Source: DATDMG01 sp036518955 (GTDB lineage: Bacteria > Actinomycetota > Actinomycetes > Actinomycetales > Kineosporiaceae). From it: a stretch of 10,718 nucleotides of DNA. A program made the translations under genes and the position numbers. Location: NCBI GenBank assembly GCA_036518955.1, contig DATDMG010000039.1:1-10718 (forward strand), read 5' to 3'. Below are positions 1 to 7,162 of the stretch, piece after piece. The notes below the pieces were generated by a model. That model saw only the letters and a list, made by a program, of their open reading frames with translations, did not search any database and had not been told where the DNA came from. How positions within the stretch are numbered: position 1 is the stretch's first letter; each line of letters starts with the position of its first letter.

Positions 1-440
1 CGGCGTTCGTCCGGATCTTCCGGGTGGGTCATGTCTCGACGTCCCGTGAGGGCGTGGCGAAGCGTTGACAGGGACTCCGCCGGGCGAGGGCTGTCAAGGG
101 CTAGGGCCAAGCCTCCGGGACGGCAGTGCAGGCCATGCCCCGGGAGGTAGGTCCGACGTGGCACGGTGACGACCGGTCAGTGGGCCAGCGCCAGCCCCGC
201 TTGGTGACCGTGCACGGTCAACCTGCACGACCTGCGGTTTCGTGCCCGAGTTCCTCGGTGACGCCGTCCGCTTGTGGAAGCGCGACCAGGGGCACTCCGC
301 CGAGTAGGGCTGGCGGGCAACCTCGCATCGGGAGCAGGCCCGGCCAGCGACCGTGGCCGCCATGAGCCGTTCGCGCGGCGATACGCCACGACCGGCTTCT
401 GACCACAGCCTTCAGGACTCCATGGATGCCTATGGGTGGC
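1..440. other. Left-edge region without an intact gene
   Basis: I see no convincing complete gene in this stretch, which lies downstream of the 3' end of the first protease gene. A short plus-strand open stretch, positions 3-68, ends in VSTSREGVAKR and a TGA stop; it could be the C-terminus of a gene running in from outside the window, but I do not recognise it. Around 233-304 a decayed transposase-like segment is possible and is listed separately. Other open frames here are arginine/proline-rich, lack ribosome binding sites and look like by-products of high GC content. No clear rho-independent terminator for the protease gene was found. Confidence 0.5.
233..304 (+). pseudogene. Possible remnant of an IS3-type OrfA (helix-turn-helix) protein
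   Basis: The plus-strand frame reads CGFVPEFLGDAVRLWKRDQ followed by GHSAE and a stop codon at 305-307. The pattern 'F-x-P-E-F-x-x-x-A-V-R-L' resembles the beginning of the helix-turn-helix OrfA protein of IS3-family transposases. One frame further on, from about position 304, the reading VGLAGNLASGAG vaguely recalls the 'VARxLGVxEG' turn of the same proteins, which would need a frameshift. There is no start codon with a ribosome binding site and no terminal inverted repeat that I can see. The match is short and chance similarity is a real possibility. Confidence 0.25.
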
Positions 441-1226
441 TCACCATTGAGGCCAGGACCAGCCGTCCTGCCGCAGCTGGCTGGCGCGCCGCGCATTCCC
501 CAGGATCCCCTGTCTCATCAGCCACTCGTAGATCGGGGCGAGGTGGGCCGCGATCCCGGTCGTCTGGCTACACCGCGCCCCGTCACCGGCCGTGACGATC
601 CCGACCGCATTGTCGCCCTGGACGACGACACCTCCGGAGTCACCTTCGCAGAAGGCTTCGCCCGAGGACCCGACCGAGGCGTAGATCCTCTCGTCGCTGC
701 CGACCAATCGGGCGTCGTCCAGGTCGGCACGGCGCAACGTACCCGGCTCGCTGTCGTCGAGCGACACGCCGAACCCAAAGACCGTGACCCCGGTGTGGGA
801 GGCGAGGTCCCGGACCGGAAAGGGTGTGAGATCGGTCCTGTCGGTCACCAGGGCCGTTGCATCGTAGCCAGGGACGTCGACGACGCGGCGAACCGTGGGC
901 CGCTTGCCACGAGCGCTCTCCAGCCAGGTGTCGGGCCTGGTTTGGCAGTGCTTGGCCGTCATGATCACATTCCGTGACACTGCGAACCCCGAGCAGAAGG
1001 CGGCGCCGCGCCCGACCTTGGTCGCGATGAGGAACACGTCCGCCGGGGCGCTGGCCACCCTAGGCCCTTGCGCAGCGCTGCTGAGGGCGTGTGGAAACAT
1101 AGCGAGCCCGGCGAGCCCAGCCGCGAGGACAGGGGCGGCCATACGACGTGCGTTGCGGTGGGCTCTCGGCGCTGCGGCAGGGCGTGAGGCGGTGGTCCGT
1201 GTTCCCAGAATCTGTTGGATGCGCAT
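441..1226 (-). CDS. Secreted trypsin-like serine protease (S1 family)
   Basis: This encodes a 261-residue S1-type (chymotrypsin/trypsin fold) serine endopeptidase, predicted to be exported and to cut peptide bonds outside the cell. The catalytic triad is readable: His93 in TAKHC, Asp122 in GYDATALV and Ser197 in GDSGG. Cys78 and Cys94 bracket the His and can form the usual disulfide; Cys193 and the Cys of GARCSQTTG form a second likely pair. A basic N-region (NARR) precedes a hydrophobic stretch at about 29-50 ending in ALSSAA, a plausible signal peptide and cleavage site. An ATG 33 bases upstream (1259) is in frame but gives an unusually long N-region; neither start has a strong Shine-Dalgarno sequence. 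The C-terminal tail after the fold is short. The substrate is unknown. It may be self-contained or work with the second protease at 2043-2927. Confidence 0.88.
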   Translation of the reverse strand: MRIQQILGTRTTASRPAAAPRAHRNARRMAAPVLAAGLAGLAMFPHALSSAAQGPRVASAPADVFLIATKVGRGAAFCSGFAVSRNVIMTAKHCQTRPDTWLESARGKRPTVRRVVDVPGYDATALVTDRTDLTPFPVRDLASHTGVTVFGFGVSLDDSEPGTLRRADLDDARLVGSDERIYASVGSSGEAFCEGDSGGVVVQGDNAVGIVTAGDGARCSQTTGIAAHLAPIYEWLMRQGILGNARRASQLRQDGWSWPQW

Positions 1227-1551
1227 GAGATGTTTCCGATCCCCGATGGACGATGACATCGGCAGCGTTGGCCGATCTCCGTGCTGATCAATGACAGTTC
1301 CGGATCTCGAGGGCTAGCACAACGTTCTCGGCCTGTCCTTCTTCGGACGCTTCCAGTGGTGGACATCAGCGGGCCCGTTAAGGAAGCGAATTAGACAATC
1401 CATGGTGTCCGTAGGTGGGGTCGAGTTCGCGGACGACGGTTCCGGAGACGTCGTCGTCCGGCTCTACGAGTCACTCAGCGGCCGGACGACGGTCGGCCCC
1501 GGCCGGTGCGACCGGTCACCTCACCGCCCCACGACTCCTCGCGGAACGGGG
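1227..1551. other. Intergenic region upstream of the first protease gene
   Basis: This gap must hold the promoter of the protease gene read toward lower coordinates and the 3' end of the small secreted-protein transcript. No promoter with both good -35 and -10 boxes could be picked out on the minus strand. The only clear structure is an 11-bp inverted repeat at 1452-1491, listed separately. Open frames crossing the stretch are arginine-rich and have no ribosome binding site. Confidence 0.5.
1452..1491. repeat. 11-bp inverted repeat, possible terminator-like hairpin
   Basis: CGTCGTCCGGC (1452-1462) and GCCGGACGACG (1481-1491) are perfectly complementary, with an 18-base loop. It lies about 60 bases past the stop of the small secreted-protein gene on the minus strand, where a transcription terminator would be expected. 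It has no run of T on either side, so if it terminates it is not of the classical type; such U-less hairpins are common at gene ends in actinobacteria. It could instead be an operator for the protease gene downstream. Confidence 0.4.
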
Positions 1552-1959
1552 TCAGAAGAAATCCGGGCAGCGCGGGATCGACCGGTCATCGATCCTGGCC
1601 GGGTCCGGGGACTGCAGGTTCGTCTTGGCGATCCACCACTGGCCGGTCCACTCCCGGTCGTCGACGTAGACGCGGTACTTCACGCCGTCACCCGTAGCGT
1701 CGAAACGGCACGAGATGTAGACCGTCCGGGCCCACCGCCCGACGCGCAACGCCGGGTCCGTCACGTCGGGGCCCGCCACGCCCTGCGGGTCGACGTTGAG
1801 GACACCCGGAAGGCTGCAGCCGTCGGAACACTGGAACGTCGTGGTGGGCTTGACCACGGCCGTGGTGAGGTTGGCGGCGCTCGCGTGACCGACGACCGAG
1901 ACGAGGACGGCGCCCACACCGAGCGAGGCGGCCGCGGCGAGCGGCATGAGATACTTCAC
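1552..1959 (-). CDS. Small secreted four-cysteine protein
   Basis: This is a 135-residue exported protein of unknown function. I chose the GTG at 1957-1959 because AGGAG (1965-1969) sits five bases upstream and because the protein then opens with a clean signal peptide: MKYLMPLAAA, a hydrophobic core, and a HASA cleavage site near residue 28. The mature part of about 107 residues has four cysteines (FQCSDGC, VYISC, IPRC), enough for two disulfides. The C-terminal half has the sequence rhythm of small secreted SH3-like domains of actinobacteria (a Cys strand, a WW pair, a final 'IPxC'), but this is only a resemblance. The start lies 83 bp downstream of the S1 protease gene on the same strand, so co-transcription is likely. 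A role as inhibitor, propeptide-like partner or cell-wall binding factor of the neighbouring proteases is conceivable but not shown. Confidence 0.75.
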   Translation of the reverse strand: MKYLMPLAAAASLGVGAVLVSVVGHASAANLTTAVVKPTTTFQCSDGCSLPGVLNVDPQGVAGPDVTDPALRVGRWARTVYISCRFDATGDGVKYRVYVDDREWTGQWWIAKTNLQSPDPARIDDRSIPRCPDFF

Positions 1960-1964
1960 GACGA

Positions 1965-1969
1965 CTCCT
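1965..1969 (-). promoter_or_regulatory. Ribosome binding site that fixes a GTG start
   Basis: The minus strand reads AGGAG, then five bases, then GTG. It selects the GTG at 1959 over both the in-frame ATG four codons later and the much longer upstream open frame, which would overlap the preceding protease gene. Confidence 0.75.
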
Positions 1970-2042
1970 GTCAAGAGATCAAGGCGGGCTGAACGAGAGA
2001 CCAAAGGGGGCTGGACGAAGACGGCAGGGTTCTGCTGACGGA

Positions 2043-2927
2043 TCACTCCGGCGGGGCGAGCGCGTAACCGCTCTGCTCGGCGAAGAACAACGAGACCGGT
2101 GTGTAGTGGACGCCGCGCATGACGTGTGAACCATCGGACTGGACGCGGCCCCACTTGCCGATCAGGACGCCGAAGACGTTGCCGTTGAACGCGTAGAGCG
2201 GGGCACCGGAGTCACCCTCAACGATGGTGTCCGCCGGGCCGCGGGTGTACGCGGTATCCTGTTGGTTCGGCCCATCGGGGGGCATGTCCGCCGGCGTCGG
2301 AGTGCTCGTGTGGCCGCAGACCGTGCCACTGAAGCCGGCACTGACGCAGATCGAACTGCCGGACAACGTCCACCCACCCACAGCGACGCTCTCACTCTGC
2401 AGCGGTCCGCCGGTGAACACCCTGCCGACCGCTCGCGGGTAGTAGTGCGAAGAGATCGCTACGCACGGCAGCGTCGAACCACCGGGCACGCACCCGGGAG
2501 CCACGCCCCGGTCGAGCCTCGGCTCGACCCTGATCAGCAGGAAGTCGTGACTGGCGGACTTCCAGATCACGTCACCGACGTCCACCCCGCTGGTGGTGGT
2601 GAAATGATCCCCCACCTGGCCGCAGTGCCCAGCGGTAAGGATGAAGCGGACACTGCGCCGATACTCGGTGATCCCACTCAAGATCGAGTTGTCCATGAGG
2701 ACCGGCCCCGCCGTACACCTGCTGCGGTAGCTCCGCACCGTCGTTCCCGCCATGAACGGTTCGGCATCACGGGCCTGCGGCACCGCCGCAGCGCGTGGAA
2801 CCACCACAACGGCCACACCCACGATCGTCAGGACCACAACGGCCAACCCGATACGCGCCCGCGCCAGGACCCGGCCTCCAACCCGCAGGCGGTCGATCGA
2901 ACCGATCGACCCGATCGAAGGTGTCAT
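2043..2927 (-). CDS. Secreted S1-type serine protease with GDSGAP active site
   Basis: This encodes a 294-residue chymotrypsin-fold serine protease, predicted to be exported. The triad is His101 in LTAGHC, Asp128 in SHDFLLIRV and Ser240 in EGDSGAPLY; the 'SHDFLLI' arrangement and GDSGAP resemble bacterial alpha-lytic/streptogrisin-like enzymes more than digestive trypsins. Six cysteines (71, 102, 146, 155, 194, 204) could form three disulfides. A hydrophobic segment at 26-43 followed by PRAAA-VP is a signal peptide. I chose the ATG at 2925-2927 because GAGGA lies eight bases upstream; a start at 3002 would add an unsupported extension. There is no long pro-region of the alpha-lytic type between the signal peptide and the protease domain, only about 20 residues. 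It is not obviously a duplicate of the protease at 441-1226: the two share only the triad motifs. The cleavage target is unknown. Confidence 0.88.
   Translation of the reverse strand: MTPSIGSIGSIDRLRVGGRVLARARIGLAVVVLTIVGVAVVVVPRAAAVPQARDAEPFMAGTTVRSYRSRCTAGPVLMDNSILSGITEYRRSVRFILTAGHCGQVGDHFTTTSGVDVGDVIWKSASHDFLLIRVEPRLDRGVAPGCVPGGSTLPCVAISSHYYPRAVGRVFTGGPLQSESVAVGGWTLSGSSICVSAGFSGTVCGHTSTPTPADMPPDGPNQQDTAYTRGPADTIVEGDSGAPLYAFNGNVFGVLIGKWGRVQSDGSHVMRGVHYTPVSLFFAEQSGYALAPPE
2892..2919. repeat. Short 9-bp tandem repeat containing GATCGA
   Basis: Three near-copies of a 9-base unit (core CCGATCGA) run through the 5' end of the protease gene and encode the Ser-Ile-Gly-Ser-Ile-Gly-Ser-Ile-Asp run at residues 4-12, just before the hydrophobic signal segment. 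It is a coding microrepeat; slippage would lengthen or shorten the signal peptide N-region in steps of three residues. Confidence 0.55.
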
Positions 2928-3241
2928 ACCTTCGATCCTCACCGCCCCGGACGCCCTCTCCCACCCGGTGGAACCGTCGCGTCCGGGACTGGTCCGACGC
3001 ACGACACCACCACCCCGGTCACCAGCCCCCGGACTCGCACGCCTCCACGCCGACCAGGCTCAGGGGATGTGGTCCGAGGGGGGCTGCTGGCCGCGCCCGA
3101 TGATCTCCTCGACCTGCTCAGGGACCGCACCTGCGCAACGGGCAGCCCCTGCGCGCCGGTCAGCTCCTCGAACGCGCCGCTCGGCTGGAGCAGCGACGTC
3201 ATGCCCAGTGACGAGCTCGGGTCGGGGCTTCGGCGTCCGGG
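2928..3241. other. Intergenic region between hydrolase and secreted protease genes
   Basis: This 314-bp gap separates the alpha/beta hydrolase stop from the secreted protease start on the minus strand, and probably holds the protease promoter, though no recognisable -35/-10 pair stands out. Much of it (3060-3202) shows coding-like third-position G/C bias on the minus strand, described as a separate low-confidence entry. The long open frames on the opposite strand look like shadows of that bias. Confidence 0.45.
3060..3202 (-). pseudogene. Possible small frameshifted gene downstream of the hydrolase
   Basis: Beginning with ATG at 3200-3202, 39 bp after the hydrolase stop, the minus strand reads MTSLLQPSGAFEELTGAQG then LPVAQVRSL with nearly every codon ending in G or C. 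After that the frame turns arginine/serine-rich, while the neighbouring frame becomes coding-like (VPEQVEEIIGRGQQPPSDHIP) and ends in TGA at 3060. Read across one frameshift this would make a product of about 48 residues. There is no good ribosome binding site and I recognise no family, so it may be a decayed third gene of the CHAT/hydrolase operon or chance. Confidence 0.25.
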
Positions 3242-4633
3242 TCACGGTGTCGTGGTCAACGCTGCCTGCCAGAAGGCGTGCGCCAGTTCGTCGTGGTCGA
3301 GATCGCTGTGGGCTCCCGATGGGCCGCTCCCTCGGGAGACGACGTGGCTGGCGTCGAGATTCCACACCGAGCCGGGTGCGAACGAGTAGTCCTCGTGCGG
3401 CGGCTTCAGCTCCGCGTCCGCGGCACCGGCGACCCCTTGGGCTCCGAAGGTGCCCAGAGCTCCGAAGGCCGGGAACTCCTCGCCGAGCAGGAGGTGGCCG
3501 GCCACCTGGGCACCTCGCGGGTAGTGGACGCCGAGGGCGGTGTCGTGCACGGACCGGGTCGTCACCAGTGGGCCCTCGACCAGCCCGTCGGCGAGGATCC
3601 GGCGGAAGTAGCCGACCGCGCCGCGCTCGTGCGGGACGTCGTCACCGAACGACCAGAGCGACATCGCGCCCTGGACGAGGTAGAGGGTCTGCACCGGGCG
3701 CGCGGGTCCGGACCCTCCCGGCGGGCCGACGACCGCTCCCGACACGACGATGCACCCGAAGCTGTGGCCCATCAGGTGGACCCGCACCGCGGGCGAGGCG
3801 GTCTGCAGCGCCACGACGAGGCGGTGCGCGCCGGACTCGCCGAATTCCCGGCCCCGCTTCTTCATGGACCAGAACGACAGCTGCCGCAAGGGCGTGCGCA
3901 GCAGGTCGATAGCGGGTCGCCGACGCTCGACGCCGAGCAGGCCCGGCGCGGTCGGAGCAGGGCCCTGCATCGACACGCCCACGCCGTCCGCAGCCTCGTC
4001 GATGATCGCTCGAGGGTCGAATCCCTCCTGGTCGTCGCCGGGGGCGGCGACGGAGGTACCTGATGCGAGTGATGTTTCGTCGAACAGGGTCAGGTAGGCG
4101 TGCTCCAGCCGGGGATCCAGCTGGGTCCCGCCCACGTCGGCCGCGAGGATCGTCCGCAGCGCCGTCCGGGCAGCGGGGGTGTCGGCCGTACGGGCGGCAT
4201 AGCTATCGACGAGGCGGTCGAGCTCGGCCTCGTCCTCGGTGCCGGTGGCCTCGCCGCCGGTGCCGGTGGCCTCGCCGAGCAGGCCGTCGGCCGACTCCTC
4301 GGGCAGCCGCTCATCGCCCCACGGCAGGCTCGGCCAATGCAGCCCGACCACGAGGGGCCGCAAGCCAGGGTCTCGGATCCGGAACGCAGCGATGTCGGCG
4401 GTCTGGGCCGCCATGCGCCCCACCCAGGCGTCGTACTGCTCGCCCGCGGCCGGGGTGTCCCCCTTCCAGCCGTGACTGATGACGAACACGTCCGTGACGT
4501 CGCCCGCCGAGACGTCTTCGATCACGCGCTGACTGTCCAGAGTGCCCTCGGGTCGTCTGCGTTCCCGACCGTCCTTGTCGAAAGCGATCAGGTGGTACGA
4601 GGCATCACTGCCCGGGATGCGCCGCAGTGCCAC
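3242..4633 (-). CDS. Alpha/beta hydrolase (serine hydrolase) paired with CHAT protease
   Basis: This is a 463-residue cytoplasmic protein of the alpha/beta hydrolase superfamily (esterase, lipase or peptidase-like; substrate unknown). VFVISHGWKGD at 49-59 is the oxyanion-region strand and loop, and VHLMGHSFGCIVVS contains the nucleophile elbow G-H-S-F-G with Ser291. Asp364 in SVHDTALG and His442 in SGAHSDLDH are the likely remaining triad members. Between them residues 110-270 form a long insert, partly low complexity (a 7-residue unit GEATGTG/GEATGTE is repeated). There is no signal peptide or membrane helix. The GTG start at 4631-4633 is well supported by GGAGGA four bases upstream. It starts 23 bp after the CHAT gene stop on the same strand, so the two are very probably one operon. 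By analogy with CHAT-centred conflict loci, the hydrolase may be an effector or substrate of the CHAT protease; this is inference. Confidence 0.85.
   Translation of the reverse strand: MALRRIPGSDASYHLIAFDKDGRERRRPEGTLDSQRVIEDVSAGDVTDVFVISHGWKGDTPAAGEQYDAWVGRMAAQTADIAAFRIRDPGLRPLVVGLHWPSLPWGDERLPEESADGLLGEATGTGGEATGTEDEAELDRLVDSYAARTADTPAARTALRTILAADVGGTQLDPRLEHAYLTLFDETSLASGTSVAAPGDDQEGFDPRAIIDEAADGVGVSMQGPAPTAPGLLGVERRRPAIDLLRTPLRQLSFWSMKKRGREFGESGAHRLVVALQTASPAVRVHLMGHSFGCIVVSGAVVGPPGGSGPARPVQTLYLVQGAMSLWSFGDDVPHERGAVGYFRRILADGLVEGPLVTTRSVHDTALGVHYPRGAQVAGHLLLGEEFPAFGALGTFGAQGVAGAADAELKPPHEDYSFAPGSVWNLDASHVVSRGSGPSGAHSDLDHDELAHAFWQAALTTTP
4238..4276. repeat. Two in-frame 18-bp direct repeats (21-bp period)
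   Basis: GGTGCCGGTGGCCTCGCC occurs at 4238-4255 and again at 4259-4276. The 21-bp spacing keeps frame and encodes two copies of a Gly-Glu-Ala-Thr-Gly-Thr-(Gly/Glu) unit in the variable insert of the hydrolase (about residues 120-133). It looks like a recent duplication in a flexible linker. Confidence 0.7.
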
Positions 4634-4637
4634 AGGG

Positions 4638-4643
4638 TCCTCC
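4638..4643 (-). promoter_or_regulatory. Shine-Dalgarno site setting the hydrolase GTG start
   Basis: GGAGGA on the minus strand sits four bases before GTG (4631-4633). It lies in the 23-bp gap after the CHAT gene stop, so ribosomes finishing the CHAT protein could reload here. Confidence 0.75.
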
Positions 4644-4656
4644 GATCCGGTGAGGG

Positions 4657-6816
4657 TCAGCCTCGAGCGAGCGGTAGGGGTGGACTTATCCGCGTGTCCT
4701 GATCGCAGTGGACGGCGTACAGAAGACCGAGCGGGTTACGCCGCTCGGCCAGGAGCTCTCGTCTCAGCTCCAGCACCGCCTCACCGATGGCCTGACCTCC
4801 CAGCAGTCGCCGGAAGAAGCGCTCGGCCCAGGCGGTGGCGAACCTGGCCGGCGTCTTCGCCTCCGTTCCGACCACCCCCCGGGCGCCCTTGTCGAGGAAG
4901 TAGGGGACGAAGCCGTCGTAGAACAGGGGCGACAGCTCGGCCGACTCGCAGGCGTTGAGGACGACCAGCGGCTTGCCTGGCAGTTGGACGTCCCGCGGCG
5001 CGTCGAGGCTGAGGTCGGCGAGAGTCAGCGTGCCGTCCGAGAGGATGAGCGCCGACGCGTCCGGGCCGCCCCGGTCCGACAGGGACGATGCCACGGCGTG
5101 GCCGTAGAAGTAGAGGATCTGGTCGGAGGTGGTGGGGTCAGCCAGGGCGGACACCAGCTCGTCCCGGGTGCTGCGGGGCAGCACCGTGAGCTGCTGCCCG
5201 GGGCAGCTCACGGCAGCCGCCGACCACCACTGCTGCTGATCCGAGACGAAGGTCGCCTTCATCGTCACGTCGATCGTGGTGTTCACGTTGACGCTGACGG
5301 CGAGCCGGGGGCGGCTGTTGACGACGGTCGTGTCGTGGCTGGGCGAGCCCACGTAGGGAATCTGCTCCACCAGGTGCCGCATCCCGAGGAAGCGGTCCCA
5401 GCTCAAGGTCGCCCCCGGGCCCACGTCACCGAGGTAGAGCAACGACCAAGGGATCGGTACGCCGGTCGAGACGACCTGGACCGTGAGGGGCGTCTCGTCC
5501 TCGGTGACCTGCCGCAGCCAGTCGCCGAGGCCGCGCGCGTCGGCGCCGTCCGCGGGGTTGCGGAAGAGCTGCTGGAACAGCCGGGCGCCGGCCCGGGCCA
5601 TGATCCGCAACGCGACCTCTTGGACGTTCTCGGGGATGTCCAGGCGCGTCTGGAAGACGTACTCGTTGCCGACCCGCAACTGCACGACGTCGAGCAGCTT
5701 TCCTCGCAGTTCGTCGAGGGCCGCCTGGAGTGCCGGCGGCGTGACCGAGAGATGGACGGCGGCCGCGCGCGACCCGATACAGATGCACTGATAGCCACCC
5801 TGAGCTGCGGGGGAGATGACCAGGCCGACATCCCGACGCTGGAGGCTCGACGCGCCGGACGCCAGCCTCCCGCTGCCGGTCACCACGGGCCGGCGGCAAC
5901 CCCACGGGGTCGGGCTCGGGGAGCTACCGACCACCGGTAAGGTCAGGGTCATCTGGTGGACGAAATTGCCGGCACGGTGGAATGTCGCCGTCAAGGAACA
6001 ATCACCCTCATGACGCGCGACGATGTCGAACCGGGTGCGGCCCCGCGAGGGGCCGGTTCGGGGCAGCCGCAGCAGTCTGGTGTGATCGGAGACCTCGAAA
6101 TCGTGGCTGTCGACCTGGACCATGAGTTCGACGAGGTTCTCGTCCGGTGCGAAGAGGGACGCCGTAGGCACGGTCAGCGGAGCGACCGCGACCGCGTTCG
6201 GTCGCTGGCGTTCGTCGACCCCGAACGCCAGCGTGTACGGATAATCAAGGATCAACGGCTCATCGCGGGGGTGGTCCTCGATCTCTGCGCTGAACCACCG
6301 CGGGTCGGGCTCGCCGGACGTCCCGAGCTCCGGCTCGCCACCCCTGCCTCGTGTGTCAGGGGGTACGGCCTCAGCAGGCATCCTCCTCGGCACACCCGCG
6401 TCGGGGAAGGACGGCGACGGCGCCGGAGGCGTGGAGGCGGACGTCGATCCGGACCCACGAGGTAAGGAACGGGCAGGAGGTGGTGGCGGAAGCGGTGGCG
6501 GCCGATCATCCCCCCAAGGGTCCCCGCTGTCGGTGACCGTGGCGCCGTCCGGGCCCGCGCTGCGAGTCGCTCTCCTGCCGTAGGCACCCGGGGCATCGTG
6601 GTCGTCGTGCTCGCCGCGCCGGTCTCGGCTCTGTGAGCGGGCTCGGGAGGGGGTGGCGTCCGGTCCGTGCGGGCCTCGGCGAGGAGCGCGATACCTCCGC
6701 CGTGCCCCTCGGACCCGGGTCAACCATTCCCGAAGCAAGCCGACGCCGTGCGCAACCGTGACCGCGACGAGGGCACCCCCTGCCGCCACCGATGCGATGA
6801 ACGCCCAGCTATTCAC
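4657..6816 (-). CDS. Membrane-anchored CHAT-domain (caspase-like) protease
   Basis: This 719-residue protein has four parts. (1) A single N-terminal membrane helix at about 4-28 followed by many Arg residues, which predicts that the bulk of the protein is in the cytoplasm. (2) A disordered linker at about 40-165, rich in Arg, Asp and Pro (including a polyproline run near 104-112). (3) A beta-rich domain at about 180-295, probably a beta-sandwich. (4) A C-terminal CHAT domain at about 365-705, with the usual IPWSLLY motif near 455, the catalytic His573 in LYFYGHA and the catalytic Cys623 in LVVLNACES. CHAT domains are clan CD cysteine peptidases related to caspases and separase. The His and Cys are both present, so activity is expected. 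The start is the GTG at 6814-6816, with AGAGGG a few bases upstream; an N-terminal helix supports it. It is the first gene of an operon with the hydrolase. No TPR or NTPase sensor is fused, so the beta domain or a partner must supply any activating signal. Confidence 0.88.
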   Translation of the reverse strand: MNSWAFIASVAAGGALVAVTVAHGVGLLREWLTRVRGARRRYRAPRRGPHGPDATPSRARSQSRDRRGEHDDHDAPGAYGRRATRSAGPDGATVTDSGDPWGDDRPPPLPPPPPARSLPRGSGSTSASTPPAPSPSFPDAGVPRRMPAEAVPPDTRGRGGEPELGTSGEPDPRWFSAEIEDHPRDEPLILDYPYTLAFGVDERQRPNAVAVAPLTVPTASLFAPDENLVELMVQVDSHDFEVSDHTRLLRLPRTGPSRGRTRFDIVARHEGDCSLTATFHRAGNFVHQMTLTLPVVGSSPSPTPWGCRRPVVTGSGRLASGASSLQRRDVGLVISPAAQGGYQCICIGSRAAAVHLSVTPPALQAALDELRGKLLDVVQLRVGNEYVFQTRLDIPENVQEVALRIMARAGARLFQQLFRNPADGADARGLGDWLRQVTEDETPLTVQVVSTGVPIPWSLLYLGDVGPGATLSWDRFLGMRHLVEQIPYVGSPSHDTTVVNSRPRLAVSVNVNTTIDVTMKATFVSDQQQWWSAAAVSCPGQQLTVLPRSTRDELVSALADPTTSDQILYFYGHAVASSLSDRGGPDASALILSDGTLTLADLSLDAPRDVQLPGKPLVVLNACESAELSPLFYDGFVPYFLDKGARGVVGTEAKTPARFATAWAERFFRRLLGGQAIGEAVLELRRELLAERRNPLGLLYAVHCDQDTRISPPLPLARG

Positions 6817-6868
6817 GGCCCTCTGCCCTTGGACAACCCGACGACGGCGCCCCAGGAACAGATGTGTT

Positions 6869-6886
6869 CGGAATGATTCGATTCCG
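6869..6886. promoter_or_regulatory. Imperfect palindrome upstream of the CHAT operon
   Basis: CGGAAT (6869-6874) and ATTCCG (6881-6886) are inverted copies separated by six bases, 53 bp before the CHAT start and inside an AT-richer patch. The location fits an operator or promoter-proximal site. A minus-strand TACACT at about 6918-6923 could be a -10 box, but it has no good -35. Evidence is positional only. Confidence 0.3.
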
Positions 6887-6970
6887 GGCTACACCTGATC
6901 CTGGCCCACCGTCAGCTCAGTGTAGCGACAGCGGTCAGCCACGACCGCCTGGTTCCCACCGCGTAGGTGA

Positions 6971-7162
6971 CGTCCGCTCTCCCACCAGGACGCCACCGAG
7001 AAGACCGTGGACGCCGTGCGGCGGCTCGTCGCCGTCACGGACGGGGCCGACCTGCCCGGCCGCACCCGCGCCGAGATCGTCGCTCTCATCCGGACCGAGC
7101 CTCGACGGCGCCCCGGCTCGATGACCGGTCGGGGCCGAAGAACGGGCCGTCCTGGTCAGTGA
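6971..7162 (+). pseudogene. Unidentified plus-strand coding fragment
   Basis: From about 6989 to 7099 the plus strand reads DATEKTVDAVRRLVAV followed by TDGADLPGRTRAEIVALIR, with strong third-position G/C preference and a normal residue mixture. Beyond that the frame turns Arg/Gly-rich and stops at 7162, overlapping the tail of the ABC remnant on the other strand. A TGA at 6968-6970 closes the frame upstream, with no start or ribosome binding site. It therefore looks like an internal or C-terminal piece of a lost gene. I do not recognise the family. Confidence 0.35.

Noticed and set aside
2262..3912. Long open frames on the plus strand across the secreted protease and hydrolase genes
   Set aside because: They are Arg/Pro/Ser-rich antisense shadows of genes with clear catalytic motifs and signal peptides on the minus strand, and have no ribosome binding sites.
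4708..5940. 410-codon open frame on the plus strand opposite the CHAT domain
   Set aside because: It mirrors the CHAT coding region, whose His and Cys motifs are unambiguous; composition is Arg/Glu/Val/Gly-heavy with no domain.
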